In this document: in pieces, positions 1-7,221 of the stretch
How the letters are laid out: every line of letters begins with the position of its first letter
Position numbering within the stretch: position 1 is the first letter of the stretch
NCBI RefSeq assembly: GCF_001890765.1
Contig: NZ_KV878783.1
Coordinates: 3,686,771 to 3,750,770, forward strand
From: Spirulina major PCC 6313
GTDB lineage: Bacteria; Cyanobacteriota; Cyanobacteriia; Cyanobacteriales; Spirulinaceae
Length of the DNA: 64,000 nucleotides
Direction of reading: 5' to 3'
Notes under the pieces: model-generated
The model's database searches: none
Told to the model about the DNA's origin: nothing
What the model saw: the letters and a program-made list of their open reading frames with translations, nothing else
Made by a program: the position numbers and the translations under genes

Positions 1-436
1 TTAAAACCGTATTTTGTTCTTCGAGTTTAATATCTTGATTAAAACTGCGTAATGCCTCACGAACCGTGGTAACTAAATCGTGATTATTCCAAGGTTTTGT
101 CATGTAGCGATAAAGATGCGCCTCATTGACCACATGGCCCACCGCATCGGCATCCGCCTGACCTGTGAGCATAATTTTAAGAATGCGGGGATTTTGGGCA
201 TGAATTTGAATCAGTAAATCATCTCCCTTCAGCCCCGGCATGATGTAATCAGCAATCACCACCGCCACCTGATATTGATCTTGGGTAAGCTCTTCAATCA
301 CTTCAAGAGCTTCTTGAGCATCTTGGGCGAGTTCAACCAGATAATCGGAGCCTAATGCCCGTTGTAATTCTGCTTGAACACTTTTGAGAATTGTTAGCTC
401 ATCATCAACACAAATGATGGCAAATTTATGAGTCAT
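1..436 (-). CDS. Response regulator receiver protein, C-terminus cut by the window edge
   Basis: The reading frame opens with ATG at 434-436 and stays open to base 1, so the 3' end is missing. The visible ~145 residues form a CheY-like receiver: acidic pocket ICVDDE, phospho-acceptor Asp in VIADYIMPGLKGDD, then IMLTGQAD and the conserved Lys in MTKPWNNHDL. After the receiver the chain continues as RSFNQDIKLEEQNTVL, which looks like the start of a coiled coil, so a second domain may follow off the edge. The start overlaps the end of the upstream regulator by 11 bases, so the two are probably co-translated. The KPW motif is typical of receivers in cyanobacterial hybrid kinases and RpfG-like regulators. 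The output domain cannot be seen. Confidence 0.85.
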   Translation of the reverse strand, partial: MTHKFAIICVDDELTILKSVQAELQRALGSDYLVELAQDAQEALEVIEELTQDQYQVAVVIADYIMPGLKGDDLLIQIHAQNPRILKIMLTGQADADAVGHVVNEAHLYRYMTKPWNNHDLVTTVREALRSFNQDIKLEEQNTVL

Positions 437-833
437 GTTGAGACAAAACAGAAGAAATTAGTAGTTTGAGATCGGACGCTTTCCAGGGTTTATGAAGGCA
501 CGAAATAAGATTCGCTTCTTCATAGGTGCGACGAATCGCCTGTTCATCCGCGTGCCCCGTCAACATAATGGTTGAAATCCCTGGATTGTAATGATGCACC
601 CGAATTAAAAAATCATCTCCATTCATCCCTGGCATTAGCCAATCTGAGACCACCAAGACAATGCGAATTCCTTCTTGGCGAAGTTCTTCGATGATCTCAA
701 AGGCCTCATCAGCACTTTCGGCAAATTCGCAGAGATATTGCGAATCACTTAAGGCTGAGCGGAGTTCAATTTCTAAACTTTTTAAGATGCTTACTTCATC
801 ATCGACACAGAGAATAGCAGCGGGGGAAGTCAT
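426..833 (-). CDS. Single-domain response regulator (CheY-like receiver)
   Basis: This 135-residue protein consists of a receiver domain only. The acidic pocket is CVDDE near residue 10, the likely phosphorylated Asp sits in VVSDWLMPGMNGDD, the switch Thr in IMLTGHADE and the conserved Lys in LHKPWKASDL. There is no output domain, so it probably signals by protein contact. It is a close paralogue of the regulator that overlaps its 3' end by 11 bases, and both share the LxxE(I/L)xxAL and KPW signatures. The arrangement suggests a phosphorelay cassette whose kinase lies outside the window. The start at 833 is the first ATG and directly precedes the receiver core. Confidence 0.88.
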   Translation of the reverse strand: MTSPAAILCVDDEVSILKSLEIELRSALSDSQYLCEFAESADEAFEIIEELRQEGIRIVLVVSDWLMPGMNGDDFLIRVHHYNPGISTIMLTGHADEQAIRRTYEEANLISCLHKPWKASDLKLLISSVLSQHDS

Positions 834-900
834 GAATATTCAACCGGAGAGGGGTATGGAGCCATTGTCCAATGATCCTAACCTAATTGCCAAATAATCC

Positions 901-1572
901 CTAAAGCTTAGAGCGTTGTCCCTGTTGCCGCAGTAGGAAGGGGGCGATCGCCAACAGACTCAGCACAAAAATGATCATCAAAAACGGCCCCATCGACCCC
1001 TCCCCCAGGGCCGTTTTTCCCGTCACCCCCAGCCCAGTATAGAGAATCGTCCCCGGAATAATCCCCAAGCCCGTCCCCACCGCGTAAGCTCCCAAGGGAA
1101 CCGGCGTTAACCCCAGCAAAAAATTCACCACATTAAACGGCGAAATCGGGAAAAAGCGCACCGCCAGTACAAACATCAACGGACGGTGTTGCACCGCCTG
1201 CCGCAACCAATGAAGGCGAGGATGGGTCCCAAACCGCTCCGTGACCCAATCATGGAGACAGTAACGCGCCAGACAAAAGGCCGCCACCGCACCGATCGTC
1301 CCCCCCAGCACCGAAAGCACCGTCCCCCAAACCCAGCCAAACACCAGGCCCCCCGTCACTGCCAAAACCGTACCCGGTACACCCATCAGCGTTAAGACTA
1401 GATGGGCCAACAAAAACAGCCCCACTCCTCCGCGTTCAATCATCGCCACCCACCGCTGATGATCTGCGATCCAATGGCGGACGGGGGTTGTGAACAGGAG
1501 CACCATGGCCACCCCGATCAGACTCCAAACAATCAGAATCAGCCAACGTTTGGCAGGGCGCATCGGGTTCAT
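901..1572 (-). CDS. TVP38/TMEM64 (DedA-like, SNARE-associated) membrane protein
   Basis: This integral membrane protein has the VTT domain of TVP38/TMEM64/DedA-type proteins. The family fold shows as hydrophobic helices around LILIVWSLIGVAMVLLF, the re-entrant region GTVLAVTGGLVFGWVWG and the signature RFFPISPFNVVNFLLGL followed by GIIPGTILYTGLG. A longer frame reaches back to 1794 but runs through the upstream gene; ATG at 1570-1572 (MNPMRPAKRW) starts 14 bases after that gene stops and just before the first helix, so it is preferred. It is a tandem paralogue of the gene upstream. Related proteins act in lipid scrambling or transport in other organisms; the substrate here is unknown. Confidence 0.85.
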   Translation of the reverse strand: MNPMRPAKRWLILIVWSLIGVAMVLLFTTPVRHWIADHQRWVAMIERGGVGLFLLAHLVLTLMGVPGTVLAVTGGLVFGWVWGTVLSVLGGTIGAVAAFCLARYCLHDWVTERFGTHPRLHWLRQAVQHRPLMFVLAVRFFPISPFNVVNFLLGLTPVPLGAYAVGTGLGIIPGTILYTGLGVTGKTALGEGSMGPFLMIIFVLSLLAIAPFLLRQQGQRSKL

Positions 1573-1585
1573 GGGGGTAGGGTGC

Positions 1586-2338
1586 TCATGGGGTGGGGCT
1601 TTGATCAGTGTGGGGGGTGGGTTCGCTTTCGATCTGTTCATCGAGAGCATGGCGGGCAATTTTCGTGACGTAGAGGGTGACGGCAACGGTGGCGATGAAG
1701 CCCACAATGCGGATGATCCATTGGGGGGTAGAAACCGCGTCAGAACGGGTTCCGAGGGTGGCGAGGCTACCGGCCAGAGAACCGATGTAGACATACATCA
1801 CCGTGCCGGGCATCATACCAATCCAGGAGGCAAAAAAGTAGTCGCGGAGGGTGACTTGGGTGACACCGAGGCCGTAGTTGAGCAGGTTGAAGGGGAAAAT
1901 GGGCGAGAGTCGCAGCAGTCCGACGATTTTCCAGCCTTCTTGGGCGACGGCGCGATCGATGGCTTTGAATTTGGGTTTGGTGTCGATCTGTTGGGCGACC
2001 CATTGCCGAGCGCCATAACGGCCGACGATAAAGGCGGCGGTGGCTCCGAGGGTGGCGGCGATGGAGACGTAGATGGAACCTTGGATCACGCCAAAGACGA
2101 CCCCGGCCCCTAGGGTGAGAATCGAGCCGGGGAGAAAGAAGACGGTGGCAATGATGTAGATCAAGATGAAGGCGATGGGGGCGAAGGCTCCTAGTTCTTG
2201 AATGCTGTTGAGGAAGGTGACGAGGTGTTGTTGCACGTTGAGGGCTTTCGCGAGAATGATCAGGGCGGTGATCGCAAGGGTCGCGATCGCCCCTTTCGCC
2301 ACGGTGATCACGGTTGTTTTACGGAAAAAGTCACCCAT
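1586..2338 (-). CDS. TVP38/TMEM64 (DedA-like, SNARE-associated) membrane protein
   Basis: This 250-residue protein has about five hydrophobic segments. The VTT-domain hallmarks are FFLPGSILTLGAGVVFG near residue 70 and LLRLSPIFPFNLLNYGLGV followed by GMMPGTVMYVYIG. It is arranged like the gene 14 bases downstream, so the pair probably arose by duplication and is transcribed together. The ArsS-like gene lies directly upstream on the same strand (57-base gap). A TVP38-type protein next to an arsenosugar radical SAM gene suggests a shared role in arsenolipid or arsenosugar handling, but that is inference from context. Confidence 0.87.
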   Translation of the reverse strand: MGDFFRKTTVITVAKGAIATLAITALIILAKALNVQQHLVTFLNSIQELGAFAPIAFILIYIIATVFFLPGSILTLGAGVVFGVIQGSIYVSIAATLGATAAFIVGRYGARQWVAQQIDTKPKFKAIDRAVAQEGWKIVGLLRLSPIFPFNLLNYGLGVTQVTLRDYFFASWIGMMPGTVMYVYIGSLAGSLATLGTRSDAVSTPQWIIRIVGFIATVAVTLYVTKIARHALDEQIESEPTPHTDQSPTP

Positions 2339-2395
2339 GGTTTTGTGCTGTAGTTGGGGTTGAAACGGCTAGAAGATTGCAACGATGCCACGGTT

Positions 2396-3397
2396 TTACA
2401 AGAGTGACCCCCCACAACTCGACCCACATCCTGCTGTGCAAGCATAGCAATAGTCGGCGGTTTGGATCGTTTCAATGGTGTTGAGACCCTGAGCGAGCAG
2501 CGTCGCCACGGTCAACGGTTGCCCATCGGGAAGCTGGGCCGGAACCCCTGCCATTTGGTTAAAGTCGCAATCGTAGACGTTGCCGTGATAATCGATGGAC
2601 AGTTCCGTGCGACACATGAGATGTTCCACTGTGGCGGCGTTGTAGTGGGCGGCGAGGAAGTGGAGATAGTCGGTTTCTAAGCCCCGGCGCTGGAGGTAGT
2701 GCTGGGTGCGACCGATGGGGATGTTGGTGATGGTGAAGAGGTGATTAAATTCAATCCCGAAATGCTCGCGCAGATAGGTTTTGTAATCGGCTTCGAGACC
2801 TGCTTGGGCGGGGGGTAAGGAGAAGCGATCGCCCTGGGGCAAGCTTGGGTTATAGACCAAATCCAGCCCTAGGTTAGGATCACGACCATAACCCCGTTGG
2901 TTCAAAATCTGAATCGCCCGAATCGCCTCCTGATACACCCCTGCACCCCGTTGCTGATCCACATTTTTCTCTAAATAACAGGGCAAGGAGGCTACGATCC
3001 GCACCTGATGCTGGGCGAAATAGTCCGGCAAGTCTTCAAACCCCGGTTCAAACATAATCGTCAAATTCGATCGCACCAAGACTGTTTTTCCCGCTGCCCG
3101 CGCTGCTTCCACCAGGGGACGAAACCCGTAGTTTAATTCTGGTGCACCGCCGGTTAAATCCACGGTTTCGAGTTGGGGCGATCGCTTAATCAAACGGATC
3201 AACTGGTCACAGACTTCCGGAGACAATTCTTCGGTGCGATTGGGCCCAGCTTCAACGTGGCAATGGGTGCAGGCGAGATTGCAGCGGCGACCGAGGTTAA
3301 TTTGCAACACCGTGATCGGCTGTTTGGTTAAGGGATGCGCGATCGCCTCCTCAAACGGGGTCACTTGCACAGCAGCAGAGATCGGGGATTGAACCAT
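2396..3397 (-). CDS. arsS: ArsS-like radical SAM protein (arsenosugar biosynthesis)
   Basis: This 333-residue radical SAM enzyme carries the CxxxCxxC iron-sulfur motif at Cys39, Cys43 and Cys46 (RRCNLACTHCH). A Gly-rich SAM-binding stretch, VDLTGGAPELNYGF, follows. The C-terminus is Cys-rich (ADYCYACTAGCGSSCGG) and fits the extra cluster or substrate region of the ArsS/DUF3641 family. ArsS proteins help convert dimethylarsenate to arsenosugars. No arsM methyltransferase is visible next to it, so the pathway assignment rests on the family only. The start is the ATG at 3395-3397, which precedes the conserved PITVLQINLGRRC core by about 27 residues. The two TVP38-type genes downstream may be in the same transcript. 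Confidence 0.85.
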   Translation of the reverse strand: MVQSPISAAVQVTPFEEAIAHPLTKQPITVLQINLGRRCNLACTHCHVEAGPNRTEELSPEVCDQLIRLIKRSPQLETVDLTGGAPELNYGFRPLVEAARAAGKTVLVRSNLTIMFEPGFEDLPDYFAQHQVRIVASLPCYLEKNVDQQRGAGVYQEAIRAIQILNQRGYGRDPNLGLDLVYNPSLPQGDRFSLPPAQAGLEADYKTYLREHFGIEFNHLFTITNIPIGRTQHYLQRRGLETDYLHFLAAHYNAATVEHLMCRTELSIDYHGNVYDCDFNQMAGVPAQLPDGQPLTVATLLAQGLNTIETIQTADYCYACTAGCGSSCGGSLL

Positions 3398-3495
3398 AAC
3401 AAAAAAAGGGCATTCACTCTGGCTAACTTAACGTATCACTCGCTCACTGATGGTATTGAACCAAGATACTCTGAAATTTTCCTGAGTTTGCCATG

Positions 3496-3522
3496 AAAAA
3501 GAGGCATGGGGGTCATGCCTCT
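3496..3522 (-). terminator. Intrinsic terminator after the DUF3386 gene
   Basis: Read on the minus strand this is a perfect 9-bp stem (AGAGGCATG / CATGCCTCT) with a 5-base loop, followed by five T residues. It lies 37 bases past the stop of the DUF3386 gene and upstream of the ArsS-like gene, so it separates two minus-strand transcription units. Confidence 0.8.
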
Positions 3523-3558
3523 CCTCTCAAGTCAATCGAGAGTATTGCGAGCGTCGCG

Positions 3559-4197
3559 CTACTCGGTCAGAAGTTGAATATTGCTGAAGGTAAACACCTG
3601 GGTGTCGTGGCCTGCGGTGGCGATCGTGCGCTTCGACAGGATCATATAGTCGCCCACTGGGGTGTATTCATCTTCAAAATCGCTCTTGCCGCCCCGTTGT
3701 TCGCCCGTGGCGGGGTCGTGATAGACAGAATCGTAGCGGTGGGAGAGATAGCCACCCTCGGTTTGGTGGCTGCTGTGGGTGAAAATCGTAATCACTGTGC
3801 CGTGGATATGGCGATGCACCATCGTTACTTCATTGTCGCGGACTTTGTAGCGATCGCCCTCACCCTTGCCACTGATCAAAATTTCCACCGCCCCCGTTTC
3901 ATCGGTTTCCCCGTAGGTAAAGGTATTTTCCCCATGAACTTGCTCAAAGGGATAGCGCACCCGGTGGATCGAGGTTTCCCACAATTGACCATGAATCGCC
4001 TTCTGAGCCGTTTCGTCTTCCACTTCAGAAACTTCCGCCTTCATATCCTTGCCCACTTTGGCCCGGCCGGTCACCTCTTGCCCACCCTTGCGATAGGTCA
4101 CATCCGCCGTATAACCCGGAAACGTCTGATCCCACGTATACCGATTTTCATAGGCCGCTTGAAAGAGTTCGCGGGCTGAAACTTGTGTCGCAGTCAT
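3559..4197 (-). CDS. DUF3386 family protein
   Basis: This is a soluble protein of about 212 residues that matches the cyanobacterial DUF3386 family in length and character: RELFQAAYENRYTWD near the start, ADVTYRKGGQEVTGRAKVGKD, and a long run of beta-strand-like segments ending TFSNIQLLTE. The family has no established function; members are cytoplasmic and common in oxygenic phototrophs and plastid-bearing lineages. A frame extending to 4230 adds MHDSQVGDNYR, but the ATG at 4195-4197 (MTATQVSARE) fits the family start. It is transcribed alone and ends at a strong hairpin terminator. Confidence 0.8.
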   Translation of the reverse strand: MTATQVSARELFQAAYENRYTWDQTFPGYTADVTYRKGGQEVTGRAKVGKDMKAEVSEVEDETAQKAIHGQLWETSIHRVRYPFEQVHGENTFTYGETDETGAVEILISGKGEGDRYKVRDNEVTMVHRHIHGTVITIFTHSSHQTEGGYLSHRYDSVYHDPATGEQRGGKSDFEDEYTPVGDYMILSKRTIATAGHDTQVFTFSNIQLLTE

Positions 4198-4291
4198 TCG
4201 ATAATTATCTCCAACCTGTGAGTCGTGCAAAGTATCTGTTGATCAGGATACGGTGCAACGTGGGTACTTTGCCATGGGGGATAACCCCAAC

Positions 4292-4427
4292 ACAGCACCC
4301 CAAGACGCGATCGCCTTGGGGTTAGAACTTACGCCGCGAGACACGAAAACAAGGGGCTTAAGCCCCTTGTTGCAATGAAAATCTGAGCGATTGGCGAGAA
4401 ATTCACGATCGCGTCTTGGGGTGCTGT
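4292..4427. repeat. Nested palindromic repeat element
   Basis: A 22-bp perfect inverted repeat at 4292-4313 and 4406-4427 contains the HIP1-like CGATCG core and CCCCAAG. It encloses a second perfect 22-bp palindrome at 4349-4370 centred on GGGGCTTAAGCCCC. The nested hairpins look like a small dispersed non-coding element. A related degenerate core, GAGGGGCTTAAGCCTCTTG, occurs at 53382-53400. The open frame of 65 codons across this stretch (4243-4440) is probably fortuitous, because it consists largely of the palindromes. Confidence 0.6.
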
Positions 4428-4462
4428 CATGAAGCTCCACAGGACGAGCAAGCGGTGTGATG

Positions 4463-4816
4463 CTACCGTTTCATCTGTTGGGCTAATCCCATGAATTTCG
4501 CCATGCTCGGCCCCGGTCGCCGCTTCGAGAAGGTCTTCAGGGTTAACAGATAATCCGGCGCGAAGGTAACATCGGGCTGGGGTTCTGGTTTGGGGGCAGG
4601 TGCGGGCGGCGGGGTTACCGCAACAGGAGCGGGAGCAGCAGCGGGAGCGGGAGCAGGCACGGCGGCAGGTTCCGGGGTGCTAACAACGGCAGCCGGGGCA
4701 GCGGGTTCTGGCTCTTTGGCCTTGGGGGTTAACGGTGCGCTAGGCTGGGCATCATCGTCTTTGATCTCAAGATAAAAATCTTCACCTTTGCCGGTTAATT
4801 TTTTCAAAAAGCCAAC
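4463..4816 (-). CDS. Small Pro/Ala-rich conserved cyanobacterial protein
   Basis: This protein of about 117 residues starts MVGFLKKLTGKGEDFYLEI and ends with a basic segment around TLKTFSKRRPGPSMAKFM. Between them lies a low-complexity Pro/Ala/Glu linker (about residues 25-80). The N-terminal FLKKLxGKxxDFYLEIxDD pattern recalls a cyanobacterial family of unknown function. No membrane segment or signal peptide is visible. A frame from 4846 adds ten residues; the ATG at 4814-4816 is preferred because the conserved block begins there. The two ends are probably short binding motifs tethered by the linker, but no partner can be named. Confidence 0.65.
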   Translation of the reverse strand, partial: VGFLKKLTGKGEDFYLEIKDDDAQPSAPLTPKAKEPEPAAPAAVVSTPEPAAVPAPAPAAAPAPVAVTPPPAPAPKPEPQPDVTFAPDYLLTLKTFSKRRPGPSMAKFMGLAQQMKR

Positions 4817-5197
4817 CATGGGGATAGTCTCCGTGAACGACAGCAAGAAAGGGACAAGAGGCTAAACAAACATCCGGCGCGATGTCTGAAAAACGCTGCG
4901 ACTTGTTCATATAATTTAATATATTAGATTAGTTTTGGTAATAATTCATCACAATTTCAGGGAAAAATCTCAGAATTTGGCAAGCCCCTTGCACCGATCG
5001 CCTGATGCCTCAGAATCAGAACAGATCCCAACGCTAAGCCGTCCCCCCAACACCACTGGCCACGCTTCCCTGAATCCTGAACCTTGACCCCCCCCACCCC
5101 CGCTGGTTTGCCCTAATGTACTCACTGGGCACTATATAATTTGGGTCATCTTTGGCGATCGCCCGCGATCGTTTCTGTTTTATAGATATAGGCGCGT
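4817..5197. other. Divergent intergenic region with a possible ictB promoter
   Basis: This 381-base gap separates the small Pro/Ala-rich gene from ictB. An AT-rich patch lies at about 4908-4950. A good -10 match, TATAAT, is at 5135-5140, about 58 bases before the ictB start, but I see no convincing -35 at the right spacing. Frames on the minus strand here are overlaps of ictB and show no family features. Confidence 0.35.
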
Positions 5198-6592
5198 ATG
5201 AGAATTCCGGGTTGGCAACAGGTAACACTCCAAACCGTCCCCCTGTCTCGATGGCAGGCGGGAAGCTGGCTGTCGCGGGGGGTGGGTCTGCTGGGGATGT
5301 GGCGGACAAGCAGTTGGCTGTTGCGGTGGGCGGAACCGTTGGGGGTGCTGTTGATTGCGATCGCCCTCGGATTCGCGCCCTTTTTCGACACCACCTTAAT
5401 CGGCGTGCTGTTGATCGCCTGCGGAGCCTACTGGGCCTTGCTCACCCTCGCGGAAACCGAACGGCTCGGCATGACCCCGATTCACCTTGCCATCGGTCTC
5501 TACTGGGGGTTAATGATCGTCGCGACGGCCTTTTCACCGGAAAAAAAGGTGGCCTTAGCCGGATTGATCAAATTCAGTCTCTTTTTACTGTTCTTTTTAC
5601 TGGCGGCACGGGTGTTGCGATCGCCCCGCTGGCGAAACTGGCTCCTCACCGGCTATCTCAACCTCTCCCTGATCATTAGCGGCTACGGCCTCCGCCAAGC
5701 CATCCACGGCGTTGATCAACTGGCCACCTGGAATGATCCCACTTCCCCCCTCGCCGACAGCACCCGCGTCTACAGCTATCTGGGCAACCCGAATTTACTT
5801 TCGAGCTACATCATTCCTGCGATCGCCTTTAGCCTCGCCGCCTGCTTCATCTGGCGCGGCACAGTCCCCAAATTCCTCGCCCTCACCACCCTGATCGTCA
5901 ACACCGCCTGTCTTTACCACACCGGCAGTCGTGGCGGCTGGATTGCCCTCATCCTCACCGCCGTCGTCTTCTTCCTCCTGCTGCGCTATTGGTTCGCCGA
6001 CTTACTACCGCGCTTCTGGCGTAAATGGCTGATTCCCATGGTTTTCGGAACCTTTGCAGCCGCGTTAATGGCGGCGATTCTAACCGTCGAAGCCGTGCGC
6101 CTACGAGTGGCAAGCATCTTCGCCGGGCGGGGCGACAGCAGCAACAACTACCGGATCAACGTCTGGGAATCAGTGTTCAACATGATCGGCGACTATCCCC
6201 TTGTCGGCATTGGCCCCGGCAATGGCGTGTTTAAAAAGGTCTATCCCCTCTATGCCCGCGCTGGGTTTGAAAATGCCCTCGGAGCCTATTCCATCTTTTT
6301 AGAGCACATTCTAGAAATCGGCTGGTTCGGTTTCGCCAGCTTCCTGTTATTACTGATCGTCACTGTGGGCGAAGGCTTGCGCCACCTCAAAGCCCTCCGC
6401 GCCGCCCAAAACCTCCAAGCCTTTTGGCTGATGGCCGCCCTGGCCAGTGGGGTGGGTCTGCTCACCCAAGGGATGTTTGATACGGTGTGGTATCGCCCCG
6501 CGATTAATACGCTCTGGTGGTTAATGGTGGCGATCGTGGCGAGTTTTGCCCCTGCCAAAGATGCGATCGCACCTCAACCTGTCCAAGAGTAA
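5198..6592 (+). CDS. ictB: IctB family membrane protein (O-antigen ligase-like, putative bicarbonate transporter)
   Basis: This 464-residue polytopic membrane protein has about ten hydrophobic helices. Its opening TLQTVPLSRWQAGSWL and the region RVYSYLGNPNLLSSYIIP then HTGSRGGWIAL match the cyanobacterial IctB family, which belongs to the O-antigen ligase/Wzy_C superfamily. The large periplasmic loop includes FAGRGDSSNNYRINVWESV and GIGPGNGVFKKVYPLY. IctB was linked to inorganic carbon accumulation in Synechococcus, but its ligase-like fold leaves the molecular role open. The ATG at 5198 follows a short leader with a possible -10 at 5135. A Nudix gene follows 43 bases downstream on the same strand. 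Confidence 0.9.
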   Translation: MRIPGWQQVTLQTVPLSRWQAGSWLSRGVGLLGMWRTSSWLLRWAEPLGVLLIAIALGFAPFFDTTLIGVLLIACGAYWALLTLAETERLGMTPIHLAIGLYWGLMIVATAFSPEKKVALAGLIKFSLFLLFFLLAARVLRSPRWRNWLLTGYLNLSLIISGYGLRQAIHGVDQLATWNDPTSPLADSTRVYSYLGNPNLLSSYIIPAIAFSLAACFIWRGTVPKFLALTTLIVNTACLYHTGSRGGWIALILTAVVFFLLLRYWFADLLPRFWRKWLIPMVFGTFAAALMAAILTVEAVRLRVASIFAGRGDSSNNYRINVWESVFNMIGDYPLVGIGPGNGVFKKVYPLYARAGFENALGAYSIFLEHILEIGWFGFASFLLLLIVTVGEGLRHLKALRAAQNLQAFWLMAALASGVGLLTQGMFDTVWYRPAINTLWWLMVAIVASFAPAKDAIAPQPVQE

Positions 6593-6635
6593 TCTCGTTT
6601 GGGGGGGCGATCGCAACTAGGTCAGGAGGTGAACC

Positions 6636-7181
6636 ATGGGTGAGTTGAAAAAGTGGGAGATTGTGCGATCGCGCCTCGTATTTGATAATCCCTGGTGTCG
6701 CGTCCGGCGAGATGTAGTACGGCTCCCCGATGGCACAGAGATTGATGATTTTTTCGTGAATGTGCGCCCAGATATTGCCCTGGTGGTTCCCATTACCCCC
6801 GATGATCAGGTGATCTGTGTGCGGCAATATCGCCACGGCGTGCAGCAAATCCTGCTCGAACTGCCCGCCGGAGGCTTCGATCCGAGCCAAGAAGATAGCC
6901 AGATTGCCGCCAGGCGTGAACTCGAAGAAGAAACTGGCTACATCGCCCCCGATTGGCACAAACTCGCCACCTTCTACGACAATCCCGTCAAAGACACCAA
7001 CGCCGTCCACCTCTTCCTCGCCCAAAACGCCCAACCCACCGGAACCCAAGCCCTCGACCCCACCGAAACCCTCTCGGTGGAATTAATTCCCCTGCACGAG
7101 ATTGAACAGCATATTCGCGATGGGGAAATCTGCGTAGCGGGGACGGTAGCGGCGTTGTTTCTGGCATTGCGGTATTTATAG
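6636..7181 (+). CDS. NUDIX hydrolase (ADP-ribose pyrophosphatase-like)
   Basis: This 181-residue protein has an intact Nudix box, GFDPSQEDSQIAARRELEEE followed by TGY (about residues 77-99), matching Gx5Ex7REUxEExGU with all metal-binding Glu residues. The N-terminal strands (VRRDVVRLPDGTEIDDFFV) and the position of the box fit the ADP-ribose/nucleoside-diphosphate-sugar pyrophosphatase subgroup rather than the MutT subgroup. It probably clears ADP-ribose or a sugar nucleotide in the cytoplasm. The start is well supported: AGGAGG at 6624-6629 sits 6 bases before the ATG. It may be co-transcribed with ictB. Confidence 0.88.
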   Translation: MGELKKWEIVRSRLVFDNPWCRVRRDVVRLPDGTEIDDFFVNVRPDIALVVPITPDDQVICVRQYRHGVQQILLELPAGGFDPSQEDSQIAARRELEEETGYIAPDWHKLATFYDNPVKDTNAVHLFLAQNAQPTGTQALDPTETLSVELIPLHEIEQHIRDGEICVAGTVAALFLALRYL

Positions 7182-7221
7182 AATTGATGTGGTATGGCAA
7201 TCCTAGTTGATCTGAAAACGC

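Noticed and set aside
1490-2113. Long plus-strand frame of 207 codons across the two TVP38 genes
   Set aside because: It is antisense to two clear membrane-protein genes, is Gly/Asp-rich in the way expected of shadow frames, and has no start signal.
4243-4440. 65-codon minus-strand frame before the DUF3386 gene
   Set aside because: It is made almost entirely of the nested palindromes and has no plausible protein features.
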